Positions 16,388 to 24,916 of a DNA stretch of 64,000 bases are shown here, piece after piece (the stretch's first letter is position 1; each line of letters begins with the position of its first letter). Made by a program: the position numbers and the translations under genes. The stretch comes from Promineifilum sp019695075 (GTDB lineage Bacteria > Chloroflexota > Anaerolineae > Promineifilales > Promineifilaceae). The notes under the pieces were generated by a model. The model worked only from the letters and a program-made list of their open reading frames with translations. It ran no database searches and was not told where the DNA came from. The stretch is taken from contig JAHCIO010000023.1 of the NCBI GenBank assembly GCA_026129185.1, positions 10,344 through 74,343 of the forward strand, given 5' to 3'.

Positions 16388-18121
16388 TCAGGAAAGCGCC
16401 TCCGCCCGAATGACGATGGCCGTGATGTTGTCTTCGCCGCCGGCGCGATTGGCGGCCGCGATCAGGGCATCGCAGGCGGCCTGAGGCGAGGCGGCCGAGG
16501 TCACCACCTGGTGGATCGTCTCATCCGTCAACATGCCGCTCAGGCCATCGGAACACAGCAGCAACGAATCGCCCGCGGCCAGCGTCACCAGGTCCAGATC
16601 GACCGTCACCTGACGCTTGTCGCCGATAGTGCGATAGATGACATTTGACTGGGGGTGGTGGCGGGCCTCCTCGCGGGTGATCTGGTTCGAGGCCACCAGG
16701 CTCTCGACCAGGGAGTGATCGACGGTGATCTGCTCGATGCCGGCGCTGTTAATGCGGTAGGCGCGGCTGTCGCCGACATGGGCGATGTAGGCCGCGTCAC
16801 CGGCCACCAACGCGGCGACGACGGTCGTGCCCATGTCGTTGCCCACCCGCTGGGAGCGCTCATAGACCTCAACGTTGCCAGACTGGATCGCCGCCGTCAG
16901 CCAGGCCCCGAAGTCCAGCGGTTCGCCGCCGGAGGCGGTCGTGCGCGGCATCAATTCGCTGGCCGCGTGCTGGGCTACGGCGCGCACCAGCAGGCCGCTG
17001 GCCACTTCGCCGCCCTCGTGGCCGCCCATGCCGTCGGCGACGACGAACAGCCCCACCGGCCGGCTGACCGATTTGTTGTTCCAGACGAGATCGAGCGTCA
17101 GCAGGCTATCCTCGTTTAGTTCGCGCAATTGGCCGACATCGGTGCGGCGGCCGACGCGCAGATCAATGCTCTCCGGCCGGCGCAGTCCGGCGGCGCGAGA
17201 CGACAGCAACGCCGCCAGCTCGGCGGCGGTCATCGTCGCGCGCCCGGCCATCAGCCCGGTCAGGCGGTCGCCCAACGGTGTGGCCGCGCCGGGTGTGGCC
17301 GCGCCGGGCGCGGATTCCATCTGCCCGGTCAACATGCGGTAGACCATGCCGGCCAGAGAGCGCACGTCGGCGTTAGCAGTGGCCGGTGTGGCGGCCGACG
17401 CGCCGGCGAAATCGGCCAGGAACAGCGCGTCGTCGCTTTGCACCCGCCCCTCCAGCGTGCCGAAGGCCAGCCCGGCGGCGTGGACGGCGGCCAGCCCGCG
17501 GGCCAACGGCGCGGCCTGGGCCAGCGCCGCCGCCGGCTCCACCGGCCATGTCATGCTCTCGAACGGCCGGCCGCGGCTGCCGACGACAAAGACACGCGGG
17601 CCGCCCGCGGCCGGCAGCGTCAGCGTGAAAGCGTCGTAGGGCGGACGCACGCCGTCGCCCGGCGCGATGGCGCGCATGGCCATCAACTCGCCGGCCAGCG
17701 CCGCCTCGTCGCCGCTCTCCTTGATCAGACAGGCCAGGCCATAGGGAATGTTGCCGCCGCTGTCCTCAGCCTGATAGACGAAGACGCCCGGCGGCCCTTC
17801 CTGTTGGGCGCGGATGAGATAGCGGTCGGCCAGGAGCGCCCCCTCGGGCAGCGGCTCGGCTGTGGCCGGCGGGCCAAGCGGCGTCGTCGGCGTGCCGTTG
17901 CCGGTGCGGGCCGGCGAGTGCGGCGAAATGTCCGGCAGGCGCGAACCGGGCAGCTGCACCGTCGCCCGCGCGCCGGCGCGCAGCGTCGCCTCGTCCATGA
18001 CCAATGTCGTCGGCGCGGGTTTCTCCACCAGGCTCAGGCCGCACGACGTGCAGAACTTCGCCCCGCGGCGATTCGGCGTCTGGCAATTCGGGCAGGGGAA
18101 CTCGTCCATGGAGCTTACCAT
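16388..18121 (-). CDS. Zinc ribbon-pseudokinase-PP2C phosphatase fusion
   Basis: 577 residues. A zinc ribbon (CPNCQTPNRRGAKFCTSCG, 10-28) is followed by a kinase-like region (about 93-310): LLADRYLIRAQQ begins an N-lobe, but the glycine loop and lysine are not recognisable, the HRD position reads LAFGTLEG and DFG reads DFAGA. A full PP2C domain occupies about 320-575, with NEDS, ADGMGGHEGGE, HVGDSRAY, CSDGL and GGEDNIT all intact. So a dead kinase domain may deliver a live phosphatase to substrates. ATG 18121 overlaps the upstream TAA region; a second ATG lies four codons in. Confidence 0.82.
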   Translation of the reverse strand: MVSSMDEFPCPNCQTPNRRGAKFCTSCGLSLVEKPAPTTLVMDEATLRAGARATVQLPGSRLPDISPHSPARTGNGTPTTPLGPPATAEPLPEGALLADRYLIRAQQEGPPGVFVYQAEDSGGNIPYGLACLIKESGDEAALAGELMAMRAIAPGDGVRPPYDAFTLTLPAAGGPRVFVVGSRGRPFESMTWPVEPAAALAQAAPLARGLAAVHAAGLAFGTLEGRVQSDDALFLADFAGASAATPATANADVRSLAGMVYRMLTGQMESAPGAATPGAATPLGDRLTGLMAGRATMTAAELAALLSSRAAGLRRPESIDLRVGRRTDVGQLRELNEDSLLTLDLVWNNKSVSRPVGLFVVADGMGGHEGGEVASGLLVRAVAQHAASELMPRTTASGGEPLDFGAWLTAAIQSGNVEVYERSQRVGNDMGTTVVAALVAGDAAYIAHVGDSRAYRINSAGIEQITVDHSLVESLVASNQITREEARHHPQSNVIYRTIGDKRQVTVDLDLVTLAAGDSLLLCSDGLSGMLTDETIHQVVTSAASPQAACDALIAAANRAGGEDNITAIVIRAEALS

Positions 18122-18979
18122 TTAGTTCGTCTGGGTCTCGTCCACGAAGCGAAAGATGACGCCGCCGATGGCGATGGGCCAGCCGGTGCGGAGCAGGTTC
18201 TTGGGGGTGAGACGGCCGTTGACGCGCACGCCATTTTGCGAGCCGAGGTCTTCAATGACGTAGCCGCGCTCATGGCGGCTGATGAGCGCGTGCTGGCGCG
18301 AGACGGTTTGCCACTGTGGAAAGGTCTCGTCGATGACCAGGTCGTTGTCAGGGTCGCGGCCGATGGCGAACGGCGTCCCGTGGATGGAGAAGCGTTGCGA
18401 CGGATCGCTTTCCAGTTCCAGATAGACGGGCACAAGCACGCCGGTCACCTGCTCCGCGCCGACGGACAGGGGCACAGTGACGGCGCGGCTGCGGGCAGGG
18501 GCGACGCGCGCCGGCCGCCGGCGGCGCAACAGCAGCAGGCTGAGGATGGCCAGGCCGGCCAGCAACAACAGCCCACCGAGCAGCAGCGGCACAAGGCCGT
18601 CGCCGGACAACAGGCCGCCGCTGCCGCCGGGCGCGGGCGTAGGCGTGGTTGGGGCCGTGGCCGTGGCCGCCGCTGCGGTGGGCAGGGGCGCAACAGGCTC
18701 GAGAGTCTTTGTCGGTTGCAGCGTCGGGGTCGGGGCCAAGCCGGTCGCCGGCAGGGTAGCGCTGGGCGTCGGGGTTGTCGTGAGGGTGGGCGATACGGTT
18801 GGGATGGCTGATCCCGTAGCCGTAGGTGTGGTTGTCGCCGTGGACGTGGAGGCGGCTGTGGTTGTGCCTGTTGTCGTGGGCGTGGGCGTCGGCTGGGCCA
18901 GCGCCGGCCCGGCCAGCAGAAGCAGCAGCAGGGAACAGAGACATACCAGACGCAAGCTATAGGCGAATACTCGGTTCAT
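18122..18979 (-). CDS. Signal-peptide, single-pass membrane protein with cytoplasmic FHA domain
   Basis: 285 residues, first gene of the minus-strand run. A signal peptide (LVCLCSLLLLLLAGPALA) leads into about 110 residues of Thr/Pro/Ala-rich, probably extracytoplasmic, sequence. A membrane segment (LVPLLLGGLLLLAGLAILSLLLL, about 128-150) is followed by RRRRP, consistent with a cytoplasmic C-terminus. The FHA domain (about 185-283) shows FAIGRDPDNDLVI, VSRQHALI and DLGSQNGVRVNG, with all phosphothreonine contacts present. It would recruit phosphorylated cytoplasmic proteins to the membrane. Confidence 0.88.
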   Translation of the reverse strand: MNRVFAYSLRLVCLCSLLLLLLAGPALAQPTPTPTTTGTTTAASTSTATTTPTATGSAIPTVSPTLTTTPTPSATLPATGLAPTPTLQPTKTLEPVAPLPTAAAATATAPTTPTPAPGGSGGLLSGDGLVPLLLGGLLLLAGLAILSLLLLRRRRPARVAPARSRAVTVPLSVGAEQVTGVLVPVYLELESDPSQRFSIHGTPFAIGRDPDNDLVIDETFPQWQTVSRQHALISRHERGYVIEDLGSQNGVRVNGRLTPKNLLRTGWPIAIGGVIFRFVDETQTN

Positions 18980-19027
18980 CTCCGTCCCACTCTCTCCTGT
19001 CCGTATTGGCGGGCACTCTGAGCGCGC

Positions 19028-19033
19028 ATTGTA
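19028..19033 (-). promoter_or_regulatory. Possible -10 element for the minus-strand signalling operon
   Basis: TACAAT on the minus strand, about 50 bases before the ATG at 18979. No good -35 hexamer sits upstream, so support is weak. Confidence 0.3.
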
Positions 19034-19075
19034 GCCTATTTTTCACGCTACGCTAGTAGACCTGAGTCCAAGAGG

Positions 19076-19105
19076 TTGACGGACATGGCCCGGTAGGCGT
19101 ATGAT
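19076..19105 (+). promoter_or_regulatory. Sigma-A-type promoter for the plus-strand arm
   Basis: TTGACG (19076-19081, 5/6) and TATGAT (19100-19105, 5/6) are spaced by 18 bases, about 70 bases before the GTG at 19177. Confidence 0.5.
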
Positions 19106-19176
19106 CTCAATAGTCACACAAGTGGCTCGCGGCCGGTGGGCGATCCCGCCGCCAGACGACCGACTCAGGAGGCGAT

Positions 19177-19458
19177 GTGGTCGATCAGACAAAACAAGAG
19201 GCCCTCGCGGCTCTCTTCCGCGAGACGAGTAGCGCCCATCACGACGCCTACATCGAGACAGACGGCGCCGACGCAGACTGGCCCATCTGGTACGCCGAGT
19301 ATCTGCGCGACCGGTTGGCCGGCCTGCTGCAAGCCGACTTCACCAAGAGCGAGCTGGTCTACCTGCTCATCACGCTCGACCGCGAGCTGAAGACGCGCGC
19401 GCCCGGCGCGGGTTGGGTCGGCTATTACACCCGTTGGTTCATGGAGCGTTACGGCTGA
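19177..19458 (+). CDS. Small conserved-looking protein of unknown function
   Basis: 93 residues starting at GTG with AGGAGG four bases upstream. It is soluble and mostly helical, with HHDAYIETDGADADWPIWYA (about 21-40) as its most distinctive stretch and a Trp/Tyr-rich C-terminus. I do not recognise a characterised family. It lies 19 bases before the molybdopterin-type enzyme gene and is probably co-transcribed with it. Confidence 0.7.
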   Translation: MVDQTKQEALAALFRETSSAHHDAYIETDGADADWPIWYAEYLRDRLAGLLQADFTKSELVYLLITLDRELKTRAPGAGWVGYYTRWFMERYG

Positions 19459-19477
19459 GTGGGGAGCACAGAGGCCA

Positions 19478-20125
19478 ATGATGTTCGATCAGAGAGAACG
19501 GCGCGAGTTGGAAAAGCGCATGAAGGAGGAGAACCGGCTGCCCCCCGGCCAGTCGGCGACGCTCAAGTTCCCCGTGCTCCACTATGGCCCCGTGCCGCGC
19601 GTCGATCTGGCCAAGTGGGACTTCCGCGTCTTCGGCCTGGTGGAGGAGGAGCAGCGCTGGACGTGGGCGGAGTTCAACGAACTGCCGCGCACGCAGGTTG
19701 TGCTCGACATCCACTGCGTCACGCGCTGGTCGAAGTTCGACACCGTCTGGGAGGGCGTATCGGTGCGGACGCTGGTCGAGCGAGGCTTCATTCGCCCCAA
19801 GCCGGAGGCGCGCTACGTCGTCCAGCACTGCGAATACGGCTACACGACCAACACGCCGATCGCCTTCGTCCTGCAGGAAGGCTTCCTGCTGGCGACGCAT
19901 TTCGACGGCCAGCCGCTGACGCCCGACCACGGCTACCCGCTGCGCGGCATGGCCGGCGTCGTCGGCGGGCGGCGCGCCGACGACAAGTACTTCTGGAAGG
20001 GCGGCAAGTGGCTGCGCGGGCTGGAGTTCCGCGCCGACGACCAGCCCGGCTTCTGGGAGCGCAACGGCTACCACAACGCCGCTGACATCTGGAAAGAGCA
20101 GCGCCACGGCTGGCCGGGCTTCTGA
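19478..20125 (+). CDS. Sulfite-oxidase-fold molybdopterin-dependent oxidoreductase
   Basis: 215 residues of the oxidoreductase molybdopterin-binding (SUOX) fold. FPVLHYGPVPRVDLAKWDFRVFGLVEE (about 29-55) is the opening, LDIHCVTRWSKFDTVWEGV (about 75-93) contains the cysteine that would ligate molybdenum, and GYPLRGMAGVVGGRRADDKYFWKGGKWLRGLEF (about 155-187) is the C-terminal cofactor region. There is no Tat signal, so the protein is cytoplasmic, unlike MsrP/YedY. Substrate unknown. Its role among the signalling genes is unclear and may be incidental. Confidence 0.87.
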   Translation: MMFDQRERRELEKRMKEENRLPPGQSATLKFPVLHYGPVPRVDLAKWDFRVFGLVEEEQRWTWAEFNELPRTQVVLDIHCVTRWSKFDTVWEGVSVRTLVERGFIRPKPEARYVVQHCEYGYTTNTPIAFVLQEGFLLATHFDGQPLTPDHGYPLRGMAGVVGGRRADDKYFWKGGKWLRGLEFRADDQPGFWERNGYHNAADIWKEQRHGWPGF

Positions 20126-20163
20126 CGGCCGCCGCGGCGAGCGCGTAGACAGGGAGAGCTGAA

Positions 20164-22848
20164 TTGTCCAACTTCTGTCCCCATTGCGGCGCGGAGCTTG
20201 TGCGCGCAGGGGCGGCGTTCTGCGCCACATGTGGCCGGCCCTTGCAGCCGCGCCCTAACCCCAGCAGCAGCACCGGCCCGCGTCTGGTGGCGCAAATCCC
20301 CGGCCGGCCGGAGGAGACATTCGTCGTCGCCAAGCCAGAGACGACCATCGGCCGCGACCCCGGCAACGACCTGGTGCTCGATAGCCCCGTCGTCTCGCGC
20401 CGCCAGGCCACGCTGCAACTGCGCGACGGCGCTTACTGGCTGCGCGATCTGGGCAGCACCAACGGCACGGCGGTCAACGGCCAACCGATCAGCGAGACGG
20501 CCCTGCGCGACGGCGACATCATTCGCATCGGCGACGAACAGGGCAACAACGTCGGCCTCGTCTTCCGCCACGCCGGCGCGGCTCCCTCGTCCAGCACGAT
20601 CCAGATCGGCCGCCAGGAGTTGGGGCAGGCGGCCGTCTTCGTCATCGGCCGCGACCCGTCGGCCAACCTGCAACTCGACCACCCCACCATCTCGCGGCTG
20701 CACGCCGAAGTGCGCCTGACGCCGGTCGGGCCGATGTTGCGCGATCTGGGCAGCAGCAACGGCACCTTCCTCAACGGCGAGCTGATCAGCGGGGCGCGCC
20801 CGTTGTCGCCGCGCGACGTGGTGCAGATCGGCCCCTACAAGCTGGTCTACGACCAGGCCGGCTTTGCCCAGTACACGCCCGGCGGCAACTACCGCATCGA
20901 CGCCGTCCATCTCGACCGGCGGGTGGTGGTGGGCGGCGGCCTGGCCCGCTTGCAGGGCGCGGCCACCGAGCGCGTCATCCTGCGCGATGTCAGCCTGTCG
21001 GTCTACCCGCGCGAATTCGTGGCTCTGGTGGGCGGCAGCGGCGCGGGCAAAAGTACGCTGCTCAACGCCATGAGCGGCTTCGCCCCGGCCGATGGCCGCG
21101 TCCTCGTCAACGGCGAAGACCTCTACGACAACTTCGCCGCCTACCGCAGCATCCTCGGCTACGTACCCCAGGACGACATCATCCACGGTCTGCTGCCGGT
21201 GCGCAGCGCTCTGACCTACGCCGCCCGGCTGCGCCTGCCCGACGCCGCCCCCAGTGAGATCGACGCCCGCGTCAACAAGGTCTTGGCCGAAGTAGAGATG
21301 AGCGACCACGCCGAGAAGCAGGTCGCCCGGCTCAGCGGCGGCCAGCGCAAGCGCGTCAGCATCGCCAGCGAGCTGCTGGCCGAGCCGGGCCTCTTCTTCC
21401 TCGACGAGCCGACCTCCGGCCTCGACCCGGGGCTGGAGAAGAAGATGATGTACACCATGCGCCGGCTGGCCGACGGCGGGCGGACGGTGCTGCTGGTGAC
21501 CCACGCGACGGCCAATATCGATCAATGCACCCAGGTGGCCTTCATGGCCGACGGCCGCCTGACCTACTTCGGCCCGCCCCAGGAGGCGCTGGGCTTCTTC
21601 GGCGCGACCGACTTCGCCGACATCTACACCCGCCTCAGCCAACCGGCCGGCGCGGTCAAGTTCCCCACCGGCGTAGACCACCACCAGCAGCCAGCGCTGA
21701 TGGCTAACCCGAAGGCAAGTTCGGCCGAGGTCTGGGAGTCGCTCTATCGCAACTCGCCGCAGTACCGGCGCTTCGTGGCCGACCGGCTCCAGGCGGCCGG
21801 CAACGTCTCCGCCGTCAGCCACCAGCGTCCCCGCCAGCCGGCCAAGCAGAAGGTCTCTTCGCTGGCCCAGTTCGGCGTGCTGGCGCGACGCTACTTCGAC
21901 CTCATCCGCCGCGACACCGCCAGCCTCATCGTCCTGCTGGCGGCCATGCCGCTGATCGGCCTGCTGCTGCTGATCATGGCCGACCGCTACGACCTAACCG
22001 GCAAGAGCGAGACGGCCATTCGCAGCGAGATTCAGCAGGACATCACCGACGCCCGCGGCGACGACGACCCCGGCAACGACGCTGAGCAATTCCAGGGCAT
22101 CTACCAGGTGGCCAGCTCGACGCAACGCATCCTCTTTATGATGGCTCTGGCGGCGACGCTGCTGGGGCTGTTCGGCGCGGCCTACGAGATCGTCAAGGAG
22201 GCGCCGATCTACCACCGTGAGCGGATGGTTAACCTGCGCATCCCGCCCTACCTGCTGTCGAAGGTCATCATCCTGCTCGGCTTTGGGCTGCTGCAATGCC
22301 TGCTGCTGCTCCTCGTCATGAGCCTGCGGGTGGACTTCCCCGGCGACGGCGTCTTTCTGCCGGCCGTCGTGGAGATGTACATCACCCTGGCGCTGGCGAC
22401 GCTGGCCAGCATTGCCCTGGGCCTGCTCATCTCGGCCGTCGTCCGCAGTTCGGCGACGGTCATCTACATCATCCTGGTCGTGCTCTTCGTGCAGATCATC
22501 TTCGCCGGGGCCATCTTCGAAATTCCCGCCGCGGCGCGGCCCATGTCCTATCTGACGACGACGCGCTGGACGCTGGAAGCGCTGGGTAGCTCGGTCGATA
22601 TGGAGCGGCTGAACGCGCGCGGCGGCGGCTGCCTGGAGCCGGAGGAGCCGCTGCCGGTCGGGCTGGCCCCCGCGGCCGAGGGGTATTGCGAGGAGGGCCA
22701 GACCGCGCTGCCGCCGGCGCTAACCTTCAACGTCAACTACGACCACTCGGCCGGCCATCTACTGGCTTCGTGGCTCATCTTGCTGGCCTTCGCCGCCGCC
22801 TTCCTGGGGCTGACGGTCTATGTCCAGCGGCGGAAAGATGTCGTGTAG
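20164..22848 (+). CDS. Zinc ribbon-FHA-FHA-ABC ATPase-ABC2 membrane fusion transporter
   Basis: 894 residues from a TTG start with GGGAGAG five bases upstream. An N-terminal zinc ribbon (CPHCGAELVRAGAAFCATCG, 5-24) is followed by two FHA domains (about 45-135, TTIGRDPGNDLVL, VSRRQATL, GSTNGTAVNG; and about 150-235, FVIGRDPSANLQL, ISRLHAEV, GSSNGTFLNG). An ABCG-type ATPase follows (about 265-480, Walker A GGSGAGKST, signature LSGGQRKR, Walker B LFFLDEPTSG), then an ABC2 membrane domain with about six helices (580-890). The half-transporter should dimerise. Its FHA domains suggest control by the neighbouring kinases. The exported substrate is unknown. Confidence 0.92.
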   Translation: MSNFCPHCGAELVRAGAAFCATCGRPLQPRPNPSSSTGPRLVAQIPGRPEETFVVAKPETTIGRDPGNDLVLDSPVVSRRQATLQLRDGAYWLRDLGSTNGTAVNGQPISETALRDGDIIRIGDEQGNNVGLVFRHAGAAPSSSTIQIGRQELGQAAVFVIGRDPSANLQLDHPTISRLHAEVRLTPVGPMLRDLGSSNGTFLNGELISGARPLSPRDVVQIGPYKLVYDQAGFAQYTPGGNYRIDAVHLDRRVVVGGGLARLQGAATERVILRDVSLSVYPREFVALVGGSGAGKSTLLNAMSGFAPADGRVLVNGEDLYDNFAAYRSILGYVPQDDIIHGLLPVRSALTYAARLRLPDAAPSEIDARVNKVLAEVEMSDHAEKQVARLSGGQRKRVSIASELLAEPGLFFLDEPTSGLDPGLEKKMMYTMRRLADGGRTVLLVTHATANIDQCTQVAFMADGRLTYFGPPQEALGFFGATDFADIYTRLSQPAGAVKFPTGVDHHQQPALMANPKASSAEVWESLYRNSPQYRRFVADRLQAAGNVSAVSHQRPRQPAKQKVSSLAQFGVLARRYFDLIRRDTASLIVLLAAMPLIGLLLLIMADRYDLTGKSETAIRSEIQQDITDARGDDDPGNDAEQFQGIYQVASSTQRILFMMALAATLLGLFGAAYEIVKEAPIYHRERMVNLRIPPYLLSKVIILLGFGLLQCLLLLLVMSLRVDFPGDGVFLPAVVEMYITLALATLASIALGLLISAVVRSSATVIYIILVVLFVQIIFAGAIFEIPAAARPMSYLTTTRWTLEALGSSVDMERLNARGGGCLEPEEPLPVGLAPAAEGYCEEGQTALPPALTFNVNYDHSAGHLLASWLILLAFAAAFLGLTVYVQRRKDVV

Positions 22849-22902
22849 GCCCAGGCTTTTGGGCGCGCCCGCCCACCGAACCGCGGCCATTAGGAGGGTA
22901 TC

Positions 22903-24792
22903 ATGTTGCCGCCGGGTCACGTTTTGCAGAGTCGCTATACCATTCAGGATCATCTCGGCGGAGGCGGCATGGGGTCGGTCTACCGCGCCTATGACCACCG
23001 TCTGAGCATTGAGGTCGCAGTCAAGGAGTTCGTGCCCCAACCGGGCCTGCGGCCGGAGGAGATGGCCCAACTACGCAGCCAGTTCCACCAGGAGGCAACA
23101 ACCCTGGCGCGGCTGAAACACCCCGGCGTCGCCTCGGTCAGCGACTTCTTTGAAGAGGACGGCCGGGTCTTCCTGGTCATGCAGCTCGTGGCCGGCGAAA
23201 CGCTGGCCAAGCTCGTCGAGCGCGTCGGGCCGCTGGCCGAGGCCGAGGTCGCGCGTCTCGGCGCCCAGTTGTTGACGGCGCTGGACTACTGCCACCAGCA
23301 TCAGGTGCTGCACCGCGACATCAAGCCCAGCAACATCATCGTGCTGGCCGATGGCGCGCCGGTGCTTGTCGATTTTGGCCTGGTGAAGCAGTGGGACCCG
23401 GCCAACCCGACGACCCACTCGCTGTTGCGCGGCATGGGCACGCCCCATTACGCTTCGCCGGAGCACTACGGCTTCGCCACCGGCCACACCGACGCCCGCA
23501 GCGACATCTACAGCGTTGGGGCGACGCTCTACTTCGCCCTGACCGGCCAGGCCCCGCCGGTAGCCACGGACCGGCTGTTGCGCCCGGAGCTAATGGCCCC
23601 GTTGGGGCAAACCGCACCGTGGCTGTCGCCCGCAATCGTCGCCGTCATCGATCAGGCGCTGGCCCTGGCCAAGGACACGCGCTTCGCCTCGGCCGCGGCC
23701 ATGCGCGCCGCGCTGCTGGGCGCGCCGGCCTACGCCGGCGGGGCCGTCCCGTCCAGCGCCCGCGTGACGACGGCCCTGCCTGCGCCCGCCCAACGCCGCG
23801 CGACGCCGCTGTGGCTGGCGGCCGTGGCCGGGCTGGCGCTACTGGTCATCATCGGCTTTCTGGCGTGGAACCTGCTCGGCGGCTCTCGCTTAGACCGGCC
23901 GCAACCGACGGACGAGACGGCCCCGGCCGTCGCGCTCGTCGAAGCGACGGCGGTGGTCGCATCCATTGGCGCAACCGCACCTCCACCCACGGCCGTAGCG
24001 GCCATTGCGGCAGTGACCACCGACCTCCCGCCCACGGCCGCGCCCGCTGTGGCCGTCATTCCCACGAAGACGAGTGCCCCGCCCACGGCCGCCCCGCCCA
24101 CGGCCGTGCCGCCCACGGCCGCCCCGACCGACGCGCCCGTCGTGCCCGCCGGCGGCCAGGTGACGGCGGCGCGCATCCCCGCGCCGACCATCGACGGCGA
24201 CCTGAGCGAATGGGCCGGCCGGACGACCTACGACAGCCCCTTCCTGGTCTATTGGGACGACGGCTGGGACAGCACCAATGACGGCGCGGTGCGCTGGCAT
24301 CTGGGCTGGGACGACGCCAACCTCTACATCGCCGCCCAGATCACCGACGACCGCCACGTGCAAACGCAGGTCGGCAACCAGATCTATAAGGGCGACAGCC
24401 TAGAGGTGCAGATCGATACCGACGGCGGTGGGGCCACCAGCGTCGGCCCGCGCGAGTTCCAGGTGAACCTGTCGCCGGGCGACTTCGCGACGACGTCGCC
24501 ATCGGCCAACCTGTCGCAGGGGACAGACGACGGCGGCGGCATGTTCGACGCGACATATAGCTACTTCATCGCCGTGGCCGCGCAGCGCACGGCCGGCGGC
24601 TACACCGTGGAGGCGGCCGTGCCCTGGTCGGCCCTGCTCACCACGCCGGGCAGCGGGCCGATGGCCATCGCCCTGAACCTGGACGACAACGACCGCGTTG
24701 GCCAGGCGGTGCAGGAGGCGATGTACTCCAACGCGCCCAATCGCCTCTTTCTGGACCCGTCAACCTGGCTGCCGTTCTCGTTGACGCCCTAG
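22903..24792 (+). CDS. Membrane Ser/Thr protein kinase with CBM9-like outer domain
   Basis: 629 residues; AGGAGGG precedes the ATG. The kinase domain (about 8-270) is complete: GGGGMGSVY loop, VAVKEF lysine, HRDIKPSNI catalytic loop, VDFGLVKQW, and an activation segment with GTPHYASPEHYG. One membrane segment (PLWLAAVAGLALLVIIGFLAW, about 302-322) is followed by a Pro/Thr-rich stalk with PTAAP repeats. The outer domain (about 425-628) starts ARIPAPTIDGDLSEW and matches the CBM9-like fold with LGWDDANLYIAAQITDD. It could sense polysaccharide and signal inward (inference). Confidence 0.92.
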   Translation: MLPPGHVLQSRYTIQDHLGGGGMGSVYRAYDHRLSIEVAVKEFVPQPGLRPEEMAQLRSQFHQEATTLARLKHPGVASVSDFFEEDGRVFLVMQLVAGETLAKLVERVGPLAEAEVARLGAQLLTALDYCHQHQVLHRDIKPSNIIVLADGAPVLVDFGLVKQWDPANPTTHSLLRGMGTPHYASPEHYGFATGHTDARSDIYSVGATLYFALTGQAPPVATDRLLRPELMAPLGQTAPWLSPAIVAVIDQALALAKDTRFASAAAMRAALLGAPAYAGGAVPSSARVTTALPAPAQRRATPLWLAAVAGLALLVIIGFLAWNLLGGSRLDRPQPTDETAPAVALVEATAVVASIGATAPPPTAVAAIAAVTTDLPPTAAPAVAVIPTKTSAPPTAAPPTAVPPTAAPTDAPVVPAGGQVTAARIPAPTIDGDLSEWAGRTTYDSPFLVYWDDGWDSTNDGAVRWHLGWDDANLYIAAQITDDRHVQTQVGNQIYKGDSLEVQIDTDGGGATSVGPREFQVNLSPGDFATTSPSANLSQGTDDGGGMFDATYSYFIAVAAQRTAGGYTVEAAVPWSALLTTPGSGPMAIALNLDDNDRVGQAVQEAMYSNAPNRLFLDPSTWLPFSLTP

Positions 24793-24799
24793 AGTGAGG

Positions 24800-24830
24800 G
24801 CGACCGCGGCTCGGGGAGAAACCCGGTCGC
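24800..24830 (+). terminator. Weak hairpin after the kinase gene
   Basis: GCGACCG (24800-24806) pairs with CGGTCGC (24824-24830). There is no real U-tract, so termination is uncertain. Confidence 0.3.
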
Positions 24831-24836
24831 TATGAT

Positions 24837-24865
24837 TTGGTGACCCGCGCCAGGGCAGCTACAAT
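24837..24865 (+). promoter_or_regulatory. Sigma-A-type promoter for the second kinase
   Basis: TTGGTG (24837-24842) and TACAAT (24860-24865, 5/6) are spaced by 17 bases, about 50 bases before the ATG at 24917. Confidence 0.5.
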
Positions 24866-24916
24866 CTAGCCTGTGTCAGCCGCCGCTGAGAGCCAGACCA
24901 GCGGCGCGGAGCAACG

